The notes under the pieces were generated by a model that saw only the letters and a list, made by a program, of their open reading frames with translations, did no database searches and was not told where the DNA came from. The translations under genes were made by a program, and so were the position numbers. A DNA stretch of 64,000 bases from Atopobiaceae bacterium (GTDB lineage Bacteria; Actinomycetota; Coriobacteriia; Coriobacteriales; Atopobiaceae), in assembly GCA_022483015.1 (NCBI GenBank), contig JAKVOB010000001.1, positions 2,194,902 to 2,258,901 on the forward strand. Reading direction: 5' to 3'. This document shows positions 18,020-26,091 of the stretch, piece after piece. Each line of letters opens with the position of its first letter. Positions within the stretch are counted from its first letter, which is position 1.

Positions 18020-18985
18020 TCAGCCTCCCAGCTCGACCATGCGCCGGATGCAGCGACCCGCCCCCTCCATGACCTCCTGCGGGAGCGAGACCTCCTCCCC
18101 GCCCTCGCCCGTGAGCGCGAGATAGACGTCCATGAGCGTGGTCGCGCGCATGTTCTTGCACGAGAGGCCGGTCGTGAGCAGGGAGAAGCGCTTCTCGGGG
18201 CACGCATACTGCAAGTGCTCCACGATCGCGCCCTCGGTGCCGATGATGAAGGAGCATGCGTCCGAGCGTTCGGCGAAGTCCATGATCTGCGTGGTCGAGC
18301 CCACGAAGTCGGCCTGCTCGACCACGGCGGGAGGACACTCGGGATGCACGAGCAGCAAGGCCCCGGGATGTGCGGCACGGGCGGCTGCGACGTCGTCGAC
18401 GCACGTCCTGCCATGGATGGGGCAGCCCCCGTTGAAGAACGCGAAGTCCTTCTCGGGGACCTGTGCCGCCACGTAACGGCCCAGGTTGGGGTCGGGCACG
18501 AAGAGGATCTTCTCGCTGGGGAGGGCCCGACAGATCGCGACGGCCGACGACGATGTCACGCAGACGTCGGCATGGGCCTTGAGCTCGGAGGTCGTGTTGA
18601 CGTAGGCCACGGTCGCATACCCTGGGTAGCGGGACTTGAGCGCCTCGAGGGCGTCCGGGTCGAGCTGGTCGGCCATGGGACAGGTGGCGATGGGGTTCGG
18701 CAGCAAGACGCGCTTCTGGGGCGAGAGGACCTTGCAGGTCTCGGCCATGAACCGCACGCCGCACATGACGAGCGTGGGCGCGTCGGCCTTCGCGGCCGCC
18801 ACGGCCAGTCCATACGAGTCGCCGACCACGTCGGCCACCTCGACGACGTCCTGGGACATGTAGGCGTGAGCGAGGATGAGGGCGTCGGCGGCATGGGCGG
18901 CGGCGCGGATGGCGTCCTGCAGCCCGCGCACCGTCGACGGGGCGGTCGGGCAGGTCGCAGGCGCCTGGCCTGCGGCGGCGCTCAT
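18020..18985 (-). CDS. nadA: Quinolinate synthase A
   Basis: A 321-residue cytoplasmic [4Fe-4S] enzyme that condenses iminoaspartate (from NadB) with dihydroxyacetone phosphate to give quinolinate. The three conserved cluster/active-site Cys regions are visible: ATCPMADQLDP with MCGVRFMAET, VHPECPPAVVEQ, and LSCKNMRATTL. The start ATG overlaps the niaR stop by 4 bases (ATGA). It is the last gene of the nadB-nadC-niaR-nadA operon. Confidence 0.95.
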   Translation of the reverse strand: MSAAAGQAPATCPTAPSTVRGLQDAIRAAAHAADALILAHAYMSQDVVEVADVVGDSYGLAVAAAKADAPTLVMCGVRFMAETCKVLSPQKRVLLPNPIATCPMADQLDPDALEALKSRYPGYATVAYVNTTSELKAHADVCVTSSSAVAICRALPSEKILFVPDPNLGRYVAAQVPEKDFAFFNGGCPIHGRTCVDDVAAARAAHPGALLLVHPECPPAVVEQADFVGSTTQIMDFAERSDACSFIIGTEGAIVEHLQYACPEKRFSLLTTGLSCKNMRATTLMDVYLALTGEGGEEVSLPQEVMEGAGRCIRRMVELGG

Positions 18986-19521
18986 GCGCTCGCCCCCATG
19001 CGCTCCCAAGCACTGGGAGGTGCCAGGAGGCCGGCCTTGTCGAGCGCCTGCTCGATGGCATCGAGACGCTCGGTGGTGGAGGCCTCCACCAGATGGTAGT
19101 GATAGCCAGAGGTCGCGTTCGAGAGGAGCGTCGACTTGGAGTCGCCCAGGGCGCTCACGAAGTCGCGCACGTCGGCCTCGGACGAGATGTCGAGCTCTGC
19201 CGTGATGCGCCCATAGACGCGGTGGCTGATGCTGACGTTGCGCACCCGGCCGCCCAGCCCCACGATGAGGCCGAGCTCCTCGGCGGCGCGTTCCGTGGTG
19301 TGGCAGACCTTGAACTCGCGGGCGCACCTGATGGGGTCCTGCATGACGTAGCCCAGGTTGGTCGAGAGGATCCCCGGCACGGAGGCCCTGATCACGGCCA
19401 TGTCCTTCACGATGACCTGGCGGCTCACCTCGAAGCGCGCAGCGAGGTCCTTCGCCGGGACGGGTAAGGCCGAGGTGGTCAGGATCTGCACGATGGCATC
19501 CCGACGCTCCGAGACGCTCAT
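18982..19521 (-). CDS. niaR: NiaR-type niacin-responsive repressor
   Basis: A 179-residue regulator with an N-terminal winged helix-turn-helix of the HTH_11 type (AARFEVSRQVIVKDMAVIR) and a C-terminal 3H domain with the three spaced His residues that give the domain its name (KVCHTTE, ISHRVYG, GYHYHLV). NiaR/YrxA proteins repress NAD synthesis and niacin uptake genes when nicotinic acid binds. Here it lies inside the operon it presumably controls, overlapping nadC and nadA by 4 bases each. The palindrome at 21957-21974 is its likely operator. Confidence 0.9.
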   Translation of the reverse strand: MSVSERRDAIVQILTTSALPVPAKDLAARFEVSRQVIVKDMAVIRASVPGILSTNLGYVMQDPIRCAREFKVCHTTERAAEELGLIVGLGGRVRNVSISHRVYGRITAELDISSEADVRDFVSALGDSKSTLLSNATSGYHYHLVEASTTERLDAIEQALDKAGLLAPPSAWERMGASA

Positions 19522-20423
19522 CGCGCATCGCCCCCCTCGACGGCAGGGACGGATGTTGCGGCCGCGTCAGCCTCGCACGGGTGCAGGTGCTTGAGCGAGA
19601 CGTCCAGGATCCCCGCCGAGTGCGTGAGCGCGCCGCACGAGATGTAGTCCAAGCCGAGCCCCAGGTAACGGCTCACGTTCTGGGCCGTGACGTTGCCGGA
19701 GCACTCCGTCTGCGCACGGCCTGCGATGAGGTCGATGGCGTCACGCATCTGCCCGGGCTCCATGTTGTCGAGCATGATGATGTCCGCGCCGGCCTCCACC
19801 GCCTCACGAACCTGCTCGTTCGTCTCGCACTCGACCTCGATCTTGCGCACGAAGGGCGCATGGGCCTTGGCCGCCAGGACGGCCTGCCGCACGCCGCCGG
19901 CAGCACCGATGTGGTTGTCCTTGAGCAGGACCCCGTCGGAGAGGTTGTAACGGTGGTTGGCGCCGCCGCCCACCGTCACGGCGTACTTCTCGAAGACACG
20001 GCAGTTGGGCGTGGTCTTCCTCGTGTCGAGCAGGGTGATGCCGCTGCCGGCGAGCAGCGCCGCCATATGGTGCGTGTAGGTGGCGATGCCGCTCATGCGC
20101 TGCAGGTAGTTGAGCGCGACCCGCTCGCCCGAGAGCAGCACGCGGATGTCGCCGGAGACGTGCGCCAGGAGGTCGCCCGCGTGGACCTCGTCACCGTCCG
20201 CCGCGAGCAGGTCGAAGGAGGTCGCCGGGTCGAGCAGCTCGAAGGTGCGGCAGAAGACGTCGAGTCCGCAGATGACGCCGTCCTGCTTGCAGATGAGGTC
20301 GACCGTACCGGGACAGGCTTCGGGCATGACCGAGGCGGTGGTGACGTCCTCGCTGGTGATGTCCTCGGCGAGCGCCGAGCGGATGAGACCGTCGGCGACC
20401 ACGTGCAGGGTGATGTCATTCAT
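19518..20423 (-). CDS. nadC: Nicotinate-nucleotide pyrophosphorylase (quinolinate phosphoribosyltransferase)
   Basis: A 301-residue enzyme converting quinolinate and PRPP to nicotinate mononucleotide. Family segments include ALAEDITSEDVTT at the N-terminus, RVALNYLQRMSGIAT, LLDTRKTTPNCR and the HRYNLSDGVLLKDNH phosphate-binding stretch. The ATG overlaps the nadB stop (ATGAATGA) and its own stop overlaps niaR. Length matches the family. Confidence 0.95.
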   Translation of the reverse strand: MNDITLHVVADGLIRSALAEDITSEDVTTASVMPEACPGTVDLICKQDGVICGLDVFCRTFELLDPATSFDLLAADGDEVHAGDLLAHVSGDIRVLLSGERVALNYLQRMSGIATYTHHMAALLAGSGITLLDTRKTTPNCRVFEKYAVTVGGGANHRYNLSDGVLLKDNHIGAAGGVRQAVLAAKAHAPFVRKIEVECETNEQVREAVEAGADIIMLDNMEPGQMRDAIDLIAGRAQTECSGNVTAQNVSRYLGLGLDYISCGALTHSAGILDVSLKHLHPCEADAAATSVPAVEGGDAR

Positions 20424-21894
20424 GGGAGGCCTCCGTTGTGGTCCTGTTGCTGTCGGGTGCATGCGTGCCTGCCGACGTCGGGCGTGGCCGTGCGGGATCC
20501 GCGGTGCCTCTCGGCTGGGCATCCAGGGCGGCCATGCGCCTGATCTCGCGCGTCGCCGCGTCACGATACCCCGCGAGCACGGCGTCCACGTCAGCATAGG
20601 CCTCGAGCGACACCTCGCGCGCGGAGGTGGCGGACCGTGCCGTCGAGAAGAGCATGTCGTCGGCGGCACGCTGGGCGAACACGAGAGACTCGAGCAGCGA
20701 GTTGCTCGCCAGGCGGTTGCGGCCATGGACGCCGTTGCAGGCCGTCTCGCCCACGGCGTAGAGCCCGGGCATCGACGTGCGACCGGCGAGGTCGGCGCGT
20801 ATGCCGCCCATGAAGTAGTGCTGCGCGGGGACCACGGGGACGGGCTCTGACAGCGGGTCGACGCCCTCCTCGAGGCAGCGCTCGTAGATGTTGGGGAAGT
20901 GGCCCTTGATGGTGGCCTCGCCCAGGGGACGCAGGTCCTCGAGCACGTGGTCCGTGCCGTCCTTCTCCATCTGGGCGCGGATCGCGGCCGTCACGACGTC
21001 ACGGGGCTGAAGCTCGTCGGTGAAGCGCCGGCCGTGGGCGTCGAGCAGCGTGGCACCCTCGCCGCGCACCGACTCAGAGACGAGGAAGCGCCGGCCCGGA
21101 CGCGTGGAGTAGAGCGTGGTGGGATGGATCTGCACGTAGTCGAGGTGCTCGAGCGCGATGCCGTGGGCGAGCGCGATGCCGATGGCGTCCCCCGTGATGT
21201 GCGGGAAGTTGGTCGAGTTCTGGTAGAGGCCGCCGATGCCCCCGGTGGCGAGCACCACATGTGGGGCGCGGAGCGCGAGGACCGTGCCGTCAGACGTACG
21301 TGCCACGATGCCGCCGCAGCCGGCCTCCGTGCAGATGAGATCGAGCATGCAGGTCTGCTCGACGAGGTCCACGTTGGGGCGCTCGAGGACGCGGGTCAGG
21401 AGCGTGCTCGTGATCTCGCGGCCGGTGACGTCGGCATGGAAGAGGATGCGCGGCTTGGAGTGTGCCCCCTCACGGGTGCAGTCGAGCTCTCCGGCGGGGG
21501 TGCGGTTGAAGTCGACCCCCAGGCGGACGAGGTCGCGGATGACGGTGTTGGAGCTGCGGATCATGGTGGTCACGGCGTCGGGGTCGTTCTCGAAGTGGCC
21601 GGCCCGCATGGTGTCGTCGAAGTAGGGCTGGAAGTCCTCCTCGCCGCGGAGCATGCAGATGCCGCCCTGGGCGAGGAACGAGTCGGACTCGTCGGCCGCC
21701 TGCTTGGTCACCACGCACACGCGAAGGCGGTCGGGCAGGTTGAGGGCGCAGTAGAGGCCCGCCGCGCCAGTGCCCACGATGATGACGTCATAGCTGGGCC
21801 TGAGGCGCACGGATGCCGACGCCGGGGAGCCGCCCGCCGACATGGCAGGTGCCATGGGCGACGGCGTGCTGGTACCGATCTGCGATGTGAACAC
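20416..21894 (-). CDS. nadB: L-aspartate oxidase
   Basis: An FAD enzyme (492 residues from this start) that oxidises L-aspartate to iminoaspartate, the first step of NAD synthesis. It shows the Rossmann motif DVIIVGTGAAGLYCAL, SDSFLAQGGI, the HPTTLYS and ESVRGEGA substrate regions and the GETACNGVHGRNRLASNSL flavin end motif. Start choice is uncertain. An in-frame ATG at 21981 lies inside the -35 element of the promoter and would put the operator inside the gene. GTG at 21894 has GAGAAGAG just upstream and is preferred; ATGs at 21855 and 21843 are alternatives. It is the first gene of the nad operon. Confidence 0.92.
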   Translation of the reverse strand: MFTSQIGTSTPSPMAPAMSAGGSPASASVRLRPSYDVIIVGTGAAGLYCALNLPDRLRVCVVTKQAADESDSFLAQGGICMLRGEEDFQPYFDDTMRAGHFENDPDAVTTMIRSSNTVIRDLVRLGVDFNRTPAGELDCTREGAHSKPRILFHADVTGREITSTLLTRVLERPNVDLVEQTCMLDLICTEAGCGGIVARTSDGTVLALRAPHVVLATGGIGGLYQNSTNFPHITGDAIGIALAHGIALEHLDYVQIHPTTLYSTRPGRRFLVSESVRGEGATLLDAHGRRFTDELQPRDVVTAAIRAQMEKDGTDHVLEDLRPLGEATIKGHFPNIYERCLEEGVDPLSEPVPVVPAQHYFMGGIRADLAGRTSMPGLYAVGETACNGVHGRNRLASNSLLESLVFAQRAADDMLFSTARSATSAREVSLEAYADVDAVLAGYRDAATREIRRMAALDAQPRGTADPARPRPTSAGTHAPDSNRTTTEASHE

Positions 21895-21949
21895 GGCGCT
21901 CTTCTCGACAGGCGATGCCAGAGGGGCCGTCGCCTCGGATGATGCCGTA

Positions 21950-21978
21950 GGTATACCAGGTGTATATACACCTGTCAA
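21950..21978 (-). promoter_or_regulatory. nad operon promoter with palindromic operator
   Basis: On the minus strand TTGACA (21978-21973) is followed after exactly 17 bases by TATACC (21955-21950). The spacer and -35 edge hold a perfect 18-bp palindrome at 21957-21974 (CAGGTGTATATACACCTG). A protein bound there would block polymerase. With niaR inside the operon, NiaR is the obvious candidate. The transcript start would fall near 21943. Confidence 0.8.
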
Positions 21979-22111
21979 CATCAACGGAGCGAGCCGCGAG
22001 CCCGGTGCCACGGGGACGCGGGACCACGGGGGCACGGGGGCACGGGGGCACGGGAGCGCAAGGCCGACACGTGCCTCTCGACGGCACTTCGACCGTCTCC
22101 CCCTCCTGCTC

Positions 22112-22167
22112 GAGGTAGCGCCTTCGGCACCTTCTGACCCCCGAAAAGGTGCCGAAGGCGCTACCTC
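22112..22167. repeat. Dispersed 56-bp palindromic element, copy 1
   Basis: A near-perfect inverted repeat opens with GAGGTAGCGCCTTCGGCACC and closes with the complement, around a loop containing CTGACCCCCG. A second copy with paired base changes lies at 31860-31915. Both are intergenic, 37-47 bases beyond the 3' end of a gene. They behave like REP-type elements or transcript-end hairpins. Confidence 0.85.
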
Positions 22168-22204
22168 AACGCAGATGGCATACGAGGCGCGAGCCTCGCG
22201 CGCC

Positions 22205-22570
22205 CTAGTGGTGGTTGCAGGCGGCCGTCGGGTCCATGGGCTCGACCTGCCCCGCCAGGTACCTCTCGACGACGCCGCCCACCGTGGGTGTGGAGGTCTC
22301 GGCATAGACGGTGATGCCGCCCTGCGAGAAGCGCATGTAGGGCGGACGACCCATACCGGTCGCGATGATGGCGTCGAGGTCCAGGCCGAGCGCGAAGTCG
22401 ATGACGCCGCCGCAGCCCACGGCGTCGTGGTCGACGTTCCTGACGGACTCGACGGAGTCGACCTTGCCGTCGGTCACGGTGACGATGGTGAAGTAGGCCG
22501 CGTGGCCGAAGTGACCCGCACGCGTGGACTCGAGGCCGGCGTCGGTGTCGCTGGGGATGGCGATTCTCAT
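22205..22570 (-). CDS. NifX/NifB-family iron-molybdenum cofactor-binding protein
   Basis: A 121-residue protein of the dinitrogenase FeMo-cofactor biosynthesis family, with the typical IAIPSDTDAGLESTRAGHFGHA opening region (His in GHFG), GCGG near residue 54 and DAIIATGMGRPP. In non-nitrogen fixers such as this, the family is linked to handling of iron-sulfur or metal cofactors; the exact role is unknown. GGGAG lies just before the ATG. The gene ends with CNHH, a possible metal-binding tail. Confidence 0.8.
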   Translation of the reverse strand: MRIAIPSDTDAGLESTRAGHFGHAAYFTIVTVTDGKVDSVESVRNVDHDAVGCGGVIDFALGLDLDAIIATGMGRPPYMRFSQGGITVYAETSTPTVGGVVERYLAGQVEPMDPTAACNHH

Positions 22571-22799
22571 GAGACTCCCTTGATGGTGGCAGATGGACGC
22601 ATCCGAGGGTAGCGCATCCCGTCCCTGCGCCGCCAGCAGGCTGGCATCCGCTGCCTGCCCGGCCCCTCCCACGCTTCCTCCATATCTGAACATTACCCAA
22701 TGTACCTGGGGTTTCGTTTAAGTGTAGTTCGAGGGATGAAGTGCATCATCGCTCCCAAGACACAGACCTGACCAAGCCTGACCGGAGTGGAGGTGCCCC

Positions 22800-23891
22800 A
22801 TGGACGAGGTAATCGTGTTGCCGACCGTGAACCCTGACGTCCGTCTCATCTCACTCGTCGACGCCCTGCGAGGCGAGGGGTTCTCGAGGATCGTGGTCGT
22901 CGACGACGGGAGCGACGGGAGCTCGCAAGGCCTCTTCATCTGCCTGGGCACCCGCGGCTGCACCGTCGTCCACCACACGGCCAACCGTGGCAAGGGAGCT
23001 GCCATCAAGACGGGCATCATGGCCGCGCGGAACCTCTACCCACACTCCCCTGCCATCATCACCGTCGACGACGACGGCCAGCACGACCCCGCCGACGTCG
23101 CCTCCGTCGCCCGTGCGTCCGAGGACGACCCCGCCGCGCTCATCCTGGGATGTCGCGACCTCAAGGCGTCCTCGGTGCCGGCGAAGAGCCGCCTCGGCAA
23201 CGCGTTCAGCTCGACCTTCTTCCGGCTGGACACAGGCGTGCGCTGCAGCGACACCCAGACCGGGCTCCGCGCGATCCCCAACGGCATGTGGACCGAGGCC
23301 CTCGACACCCCGGGCGAACGCTACGAGTACGAGATGAACCTCCTCACGCGGGTGGCCAAGGAGGGAGGCCCCCTCGCGTGCGTGCCGATCGCCACCATCT
23401 ACGTCGACGACAACCGCGCCTCCCACTTCGACCCGATACGGGACTCCTGCCGCATCTATGCGTCGTTCATCCGCTTCGCCACGGCATCGATGGCCTGCGC
23501 GGCGGTCGACCTCGGGCTCTTCGCCACAATCGTCGCCCTGGCGCCGCTCGACACGGCCCTGTCGGCGGCGGTCGCCACCTTCGTGGCCAGGATGGCCTCG
23601 GGACTCATCAACTTCGGCCTGAACAAGCGATGGAGCTTCCGCGCGGGAGGGCAGACCCACCGCCAGGCAATGCGATATGCCGCACTGTTCCTGGCCCAGA
23701 TGTCCGTCTCGGCCGGCCTCGTGACGCTTCTGTCGTACGCACCCATCCCGCTGTTGGCCTCGAAGGTGCTCGTGGATTCGGGACTCTTCGTGGTGAGCTA
23801 CTTCCTCCAGCGCAACTGGGTGTTCAATGGCAGCGACGGCAAGCGATGCGAGGAGGCGCTCGACGCCCATGGCCAGATGGCACGACAATAG
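22800..23891 (+). CDS. Glycosyltransferase family 2 fused to a GtrA-like membrane domain
   Basis: A 363-residue protein. Residues 1-225 are a GT-A glycosyltransferase with VVVDDGS, NRGKGAAIKTG and the DDDGQHDPAD metal-binding motif, of the polyprenyl-phosphate sugar transferase type. Residues 230-345 are a four-helix GtrA-like domain, which in other systems flips or carries lipid-linked sugar. It probably makes and moves a lipid-linked sugar donor for surface glycan decoration. It overlaps the following gene by 23 bases and leads a three-gene operon. Confidence 0.87.
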   Translation: MDEVIVLPTVNPDVRLISLVDALRGEGFSRIVVVDDGSDGSSQGLFICLGTRGCTVVHHTANRGKGAAIKTGIMAARNLYPHSPAIITVDDDGQHDPADVASVARASEDDPAALILGCRDLKASSVPAKSRLGNAFSSTFFRLDTGVRCSDTQTGLRAIPNGMWTEALDTPGERYEYEMNLLTRVAKEGGPLACVPIATIYVDDNRASHFDPIRDSCRIYASFIRFATASMACAAVDLGLFATIVALAPLDTALSAAVATFVARMASGLINFGLNKRWSFRAGGQTHRQAMRYAALFLAQMSVSAGLVTLLSYAPIPLLASKVLVDSGLFVVSYFLQRNWVFNGSDGKRCEEALDAHGQMARQ

Positions 23892-24822
23892 CGAGCACCT
23901 GCGGCACCGGTACCTGTGGGCCGTCATCTACGGGGCAGTCCTCGTGGGTGCGGCCACCTATGTCCTGCTGGACACCTTCGTGATCGAGCACGTGGAGTCG
24001 AGCGTCGCCACCACCTCCACGAGCGCGCAGTCTCTCTCGACGGCATCAGGCACGACGGCCACGGCCGGCACCACGACGGACGGTTCCTCCGACGCCACCG
24101 TGACCGACACGTCATATTCCGACGACAACATACAGATCAGCATCACCACGCTGACTGTGGACGACACGCAGGTCTACGTCGCCGACGTGCAGGTGAGCGA
24201 CGCCTCCTACCTCAGGTGCGCGCTCGCGCAGGGATCATATGGTCGCAACATCAAGGAGACGACCTCGGCCATGGCCTCCGAGAACAACGCCATCCTCGCC
24301 ATCAACGGTGACTACTACGGGTTCCGCGACACCGGGTACGTGGTCCGCAACGGCACGTTGTACCGCTCCACGGCCGCCTCGGACACCGACGCCCTCGTCA
24401 TCGCCTCCGACGGCACGATGTACGCCGCCGACCAGGATGACGTCACCGCCCAGAGCCTCGTCGACGGAGGTGCCTGGCAGGTGCTCTCGTTCGGCCCCGT
24501 GCTCGTGAGCGACGGGCAGGTGGCAGTGGATGAGGACACCGAGGTCGACCAGGCCAAGACCAGCAACCCCCGCACGGCCATCGGCATGATCAGCCCACTT
24601 CACTACGTCATGGTCGTCTCGGACGGGCGGACGTCCCAGAGCAGCGGACTGTCGCTCTACCAGCTGGCGCAGGTCCTTAGGGACCAGGGCTGCACCTTCG
24701 CCTACAACCTCGACGGAGGCGGCTCGACCACGATGGTGTTCAACGGCACCGTGGTCAACAACCCCACCGACGGCAACACCGAGGGCGAGAGGAAGGTGAG
24801 CGACATTGTCTATGTCGGGTAA
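23869..24822 (+). CDS. Membrane-anchored phosphodiester glycosidase (NAGPA domain)
   Basis: A 317-residue protein with one N-terminal transmembrane helix (LWAVIYGAVLVGAATYVLL), a Ser/Thr-rich linker, and a C-terminal phosphodiester glycosidase (NAGPA/DUF2233) domain with AINGDYYGFRDTGYVV, NPRTAIG and the hallmark LDGGGSTTM. Enzymes of this family cleave sugar-1-phosphodiester bonds, and extracellular members are thought to act on surface glycans. It is translationally coupled to the glycosyltransferase upstream and the membrane protein downstream. Start 23869 gives a short cytoplasmic head; AGGAGG lies 13 bases upstream. Confidence 0.87.
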   Translation: MARWHDNSEHLRHRYLWAVIYGAVLVGAATYVLLDTFVIEHVESSVATTSTSAQSLSTASGTTATAGTTTDGSSDATVTDTSYSDDNIQISITTLTVDDTQVYVADVQVSDASYLRCALAQGSYGRNIKETTSAMASENNAILAINGDYYGFRDTGYVVRNGTLYRSTAASDTDALVIASDGTMYAADQDDVTAQSLVDGGAWQVLSFGPVLVSDGQVAVDEDTEVDQAKTSNPRTAIGMISPLHYVMVVSDGRTSQSSGLSLYQLAQVLRDQGCTFAYNLDGGGSTTMVFNGTVVNNPTDGNTEGERKVSDIVYVG

Positions 24823-25348
24823 CACGATGACGGGCGGGGCGCGCGACACGGGCGCGGCACATGGCGCTGGTGGGGCACATGCCGCACCAGCCGGCGCGCG
24901 ACCTGGCATCGGTGGCGGGGCCGCCCTGGACGACCAGCTCAGGCGCAACCGACGCGCCGCCGTGACCTACCTGGTGGCCGCCGCCTTCTGCCTGCTCTTC
25001 TCACGCATCTACGCGCAGTACAGCCATGGGGTCTCGTCACCCTATATGACCTGGTTCTTCCTCATACCGCTCCTGGCCGGGGGCATGGTGTTCGCCATCG
25101 CGGCGGCCAGGCGGAAGGCCCTCTTCGGGCGCGTGACGTTCAACGCCTACAACTCCGGCGTGGCCACGCTCACCGTCGCCAGCGCACTTGCCGGCGTCTT
25201 CGCCATCGCCGGAACGGCATCGGGATGGCTTGCCGCCTTCGTAGGCGTGGGCGCGGCCTTCCTGGGAGTGGCGGTCGTGGGAGCCATCGTGTCAGGTCGG
25301 CGGACGCGCCGTGCAGCCGCGCCGACAGCCCGACCTGTGACCCCTTGA
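24812..25348 (+). CDS. Membrane protein, function unknown
   Basis: A 178-residue protein with a Gly/Ala-rich head and about four transmembrane helices (AAVTYLVAAAFCLLFSRIY, MTWFFLIPLLAGGMVFAIA, VATLTVASALAGVFAIAGTA, LAAFVGVGAAFLGVAVVGAI). It overlaps the glycosidase stop by 11 bases. A TTG at 24806 with GGTGAG 5 bases upstream is an equally good start. The context suggests a partner of the glycan-processing pair. Confidence 0.7.
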   Translation: MSGNTMTGGARDTGAAHGAGGAHAAPAGARPGIGGGAALDDQLRRNRRAAVTYLVAAAFCLLFSRIYAQYSHGVSSPYMTWFFLIPLLAGGMVFAIAAARRKALFGRVTFNAYNSGVATLTVASALAGVFAIAGTASGWLAAFVGVGAAFLGVAVVGAIVSGRRTRRAAAPTARPVTP

Positions 25349-26091
25349 GTACATAGGGCCTCGGAACCACGGCGGGCACCCCGACCTCGCAAGGCCCCAA
25401 GGACGAGCTGCACGATATCGGACAATCCCCGCGTGCCTTGGGCTCCAACGCCAGGGCACTGACCGCAGCCCAGGAGCAGACTCCCTGTTGCCAAGCCAGT
25501 CGAGCACGTGATGCCATGCGGCAATGGCACAGAATCGAACTTGTGCATCGTTCGTCCAAGCCATGAGTATGTGCTTCGATACTTGATTTTCAAAGACCGC
25601 AGGTAGAACGCTTGGTTACTTTTCATCAACAATCGCATCTTCAATGTGTGGCCTCTCGGACGATGTCTTTCTTCGATTCTGTGCCATCGCCTCAGCAGCC
25701 GCGCCACCAGCGACAAGCAGCTTGAGCAAGATGACGAGGCCAGAGCATCCGCCGCCCTGGTAACCATGGGCACGACCCAGCTGTTCAGGCGCATAAAAAG
25801 CGTGTACGCCAGCCTGCAGGGAACAGGCCAGCGCACACTGGAAAGGGAGACGGAGCGATAGCGTCACTTCGATCGCTCGGTCTGCAAATGAAGGGAAGAC
25901 ACTCACCAGGGGTGGTAATTGTCTTTCAATACCAGTATGCCCTGCAGGTGCAACAGCGCGACACATCAGCGCCTGTCTGCATGGAATCCACGCAAGCAGA
26001 CAGGGGACTGACGCACCCTTACACGGCGTATGACCCGCGCGCACCGTATGCCCGGAAGGCCCACCAGCCGCCCGCGCGCCAGGTCCGTGAC
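25349..26091. other. 743-base gap with degenerate sequence
   Basis: No convincing gene is seen. Base composition is more AT-rich than the neighbours around 25560-25670. It contains the inverted-repeat element at 25524-25687 and may be a decayed insertion site. Open frames crossing it lack ribosome sites and recognisable domains. Confidence 0.5.
25524..25687. repeat. MITE-like element with imperfect terminal inverted repeats
   Basis: The left end ATGGCACAGAATCGAA (25524-25539) is exactly repeated in reverse at 25672-25687. The match continues imperfectly inward for about 20 more bases (GCATCGTTCG against the complement of CGGACGATG). The 164-bp interior codes for nothing recognisable. It could be a non-autonomous transposable element or a large hairpin. 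Confidence 0.55.

Larger units (their letters stand above)
21895..22204. other. 310-base gap upstream of nadB
   Basis: This gap holds the nad promoter and operator, a short run of repeated GGGGGCAC units near 22023-22050, and the palindromic element at 22112-22167. No gene is seen. Confidence 0.7.

Noticed and set aside
21895-22305. Upstream extension of nadB with Arg/Pro-rich residues
   Set aside because: It runs through the promoter, operator and palindromic element, and has no ribosome site.
25501-25690. tRNA-like TTCGATTC motifs
   Set aside because: No cloverleaf can be formed; the motif is part of the inverted repeat.
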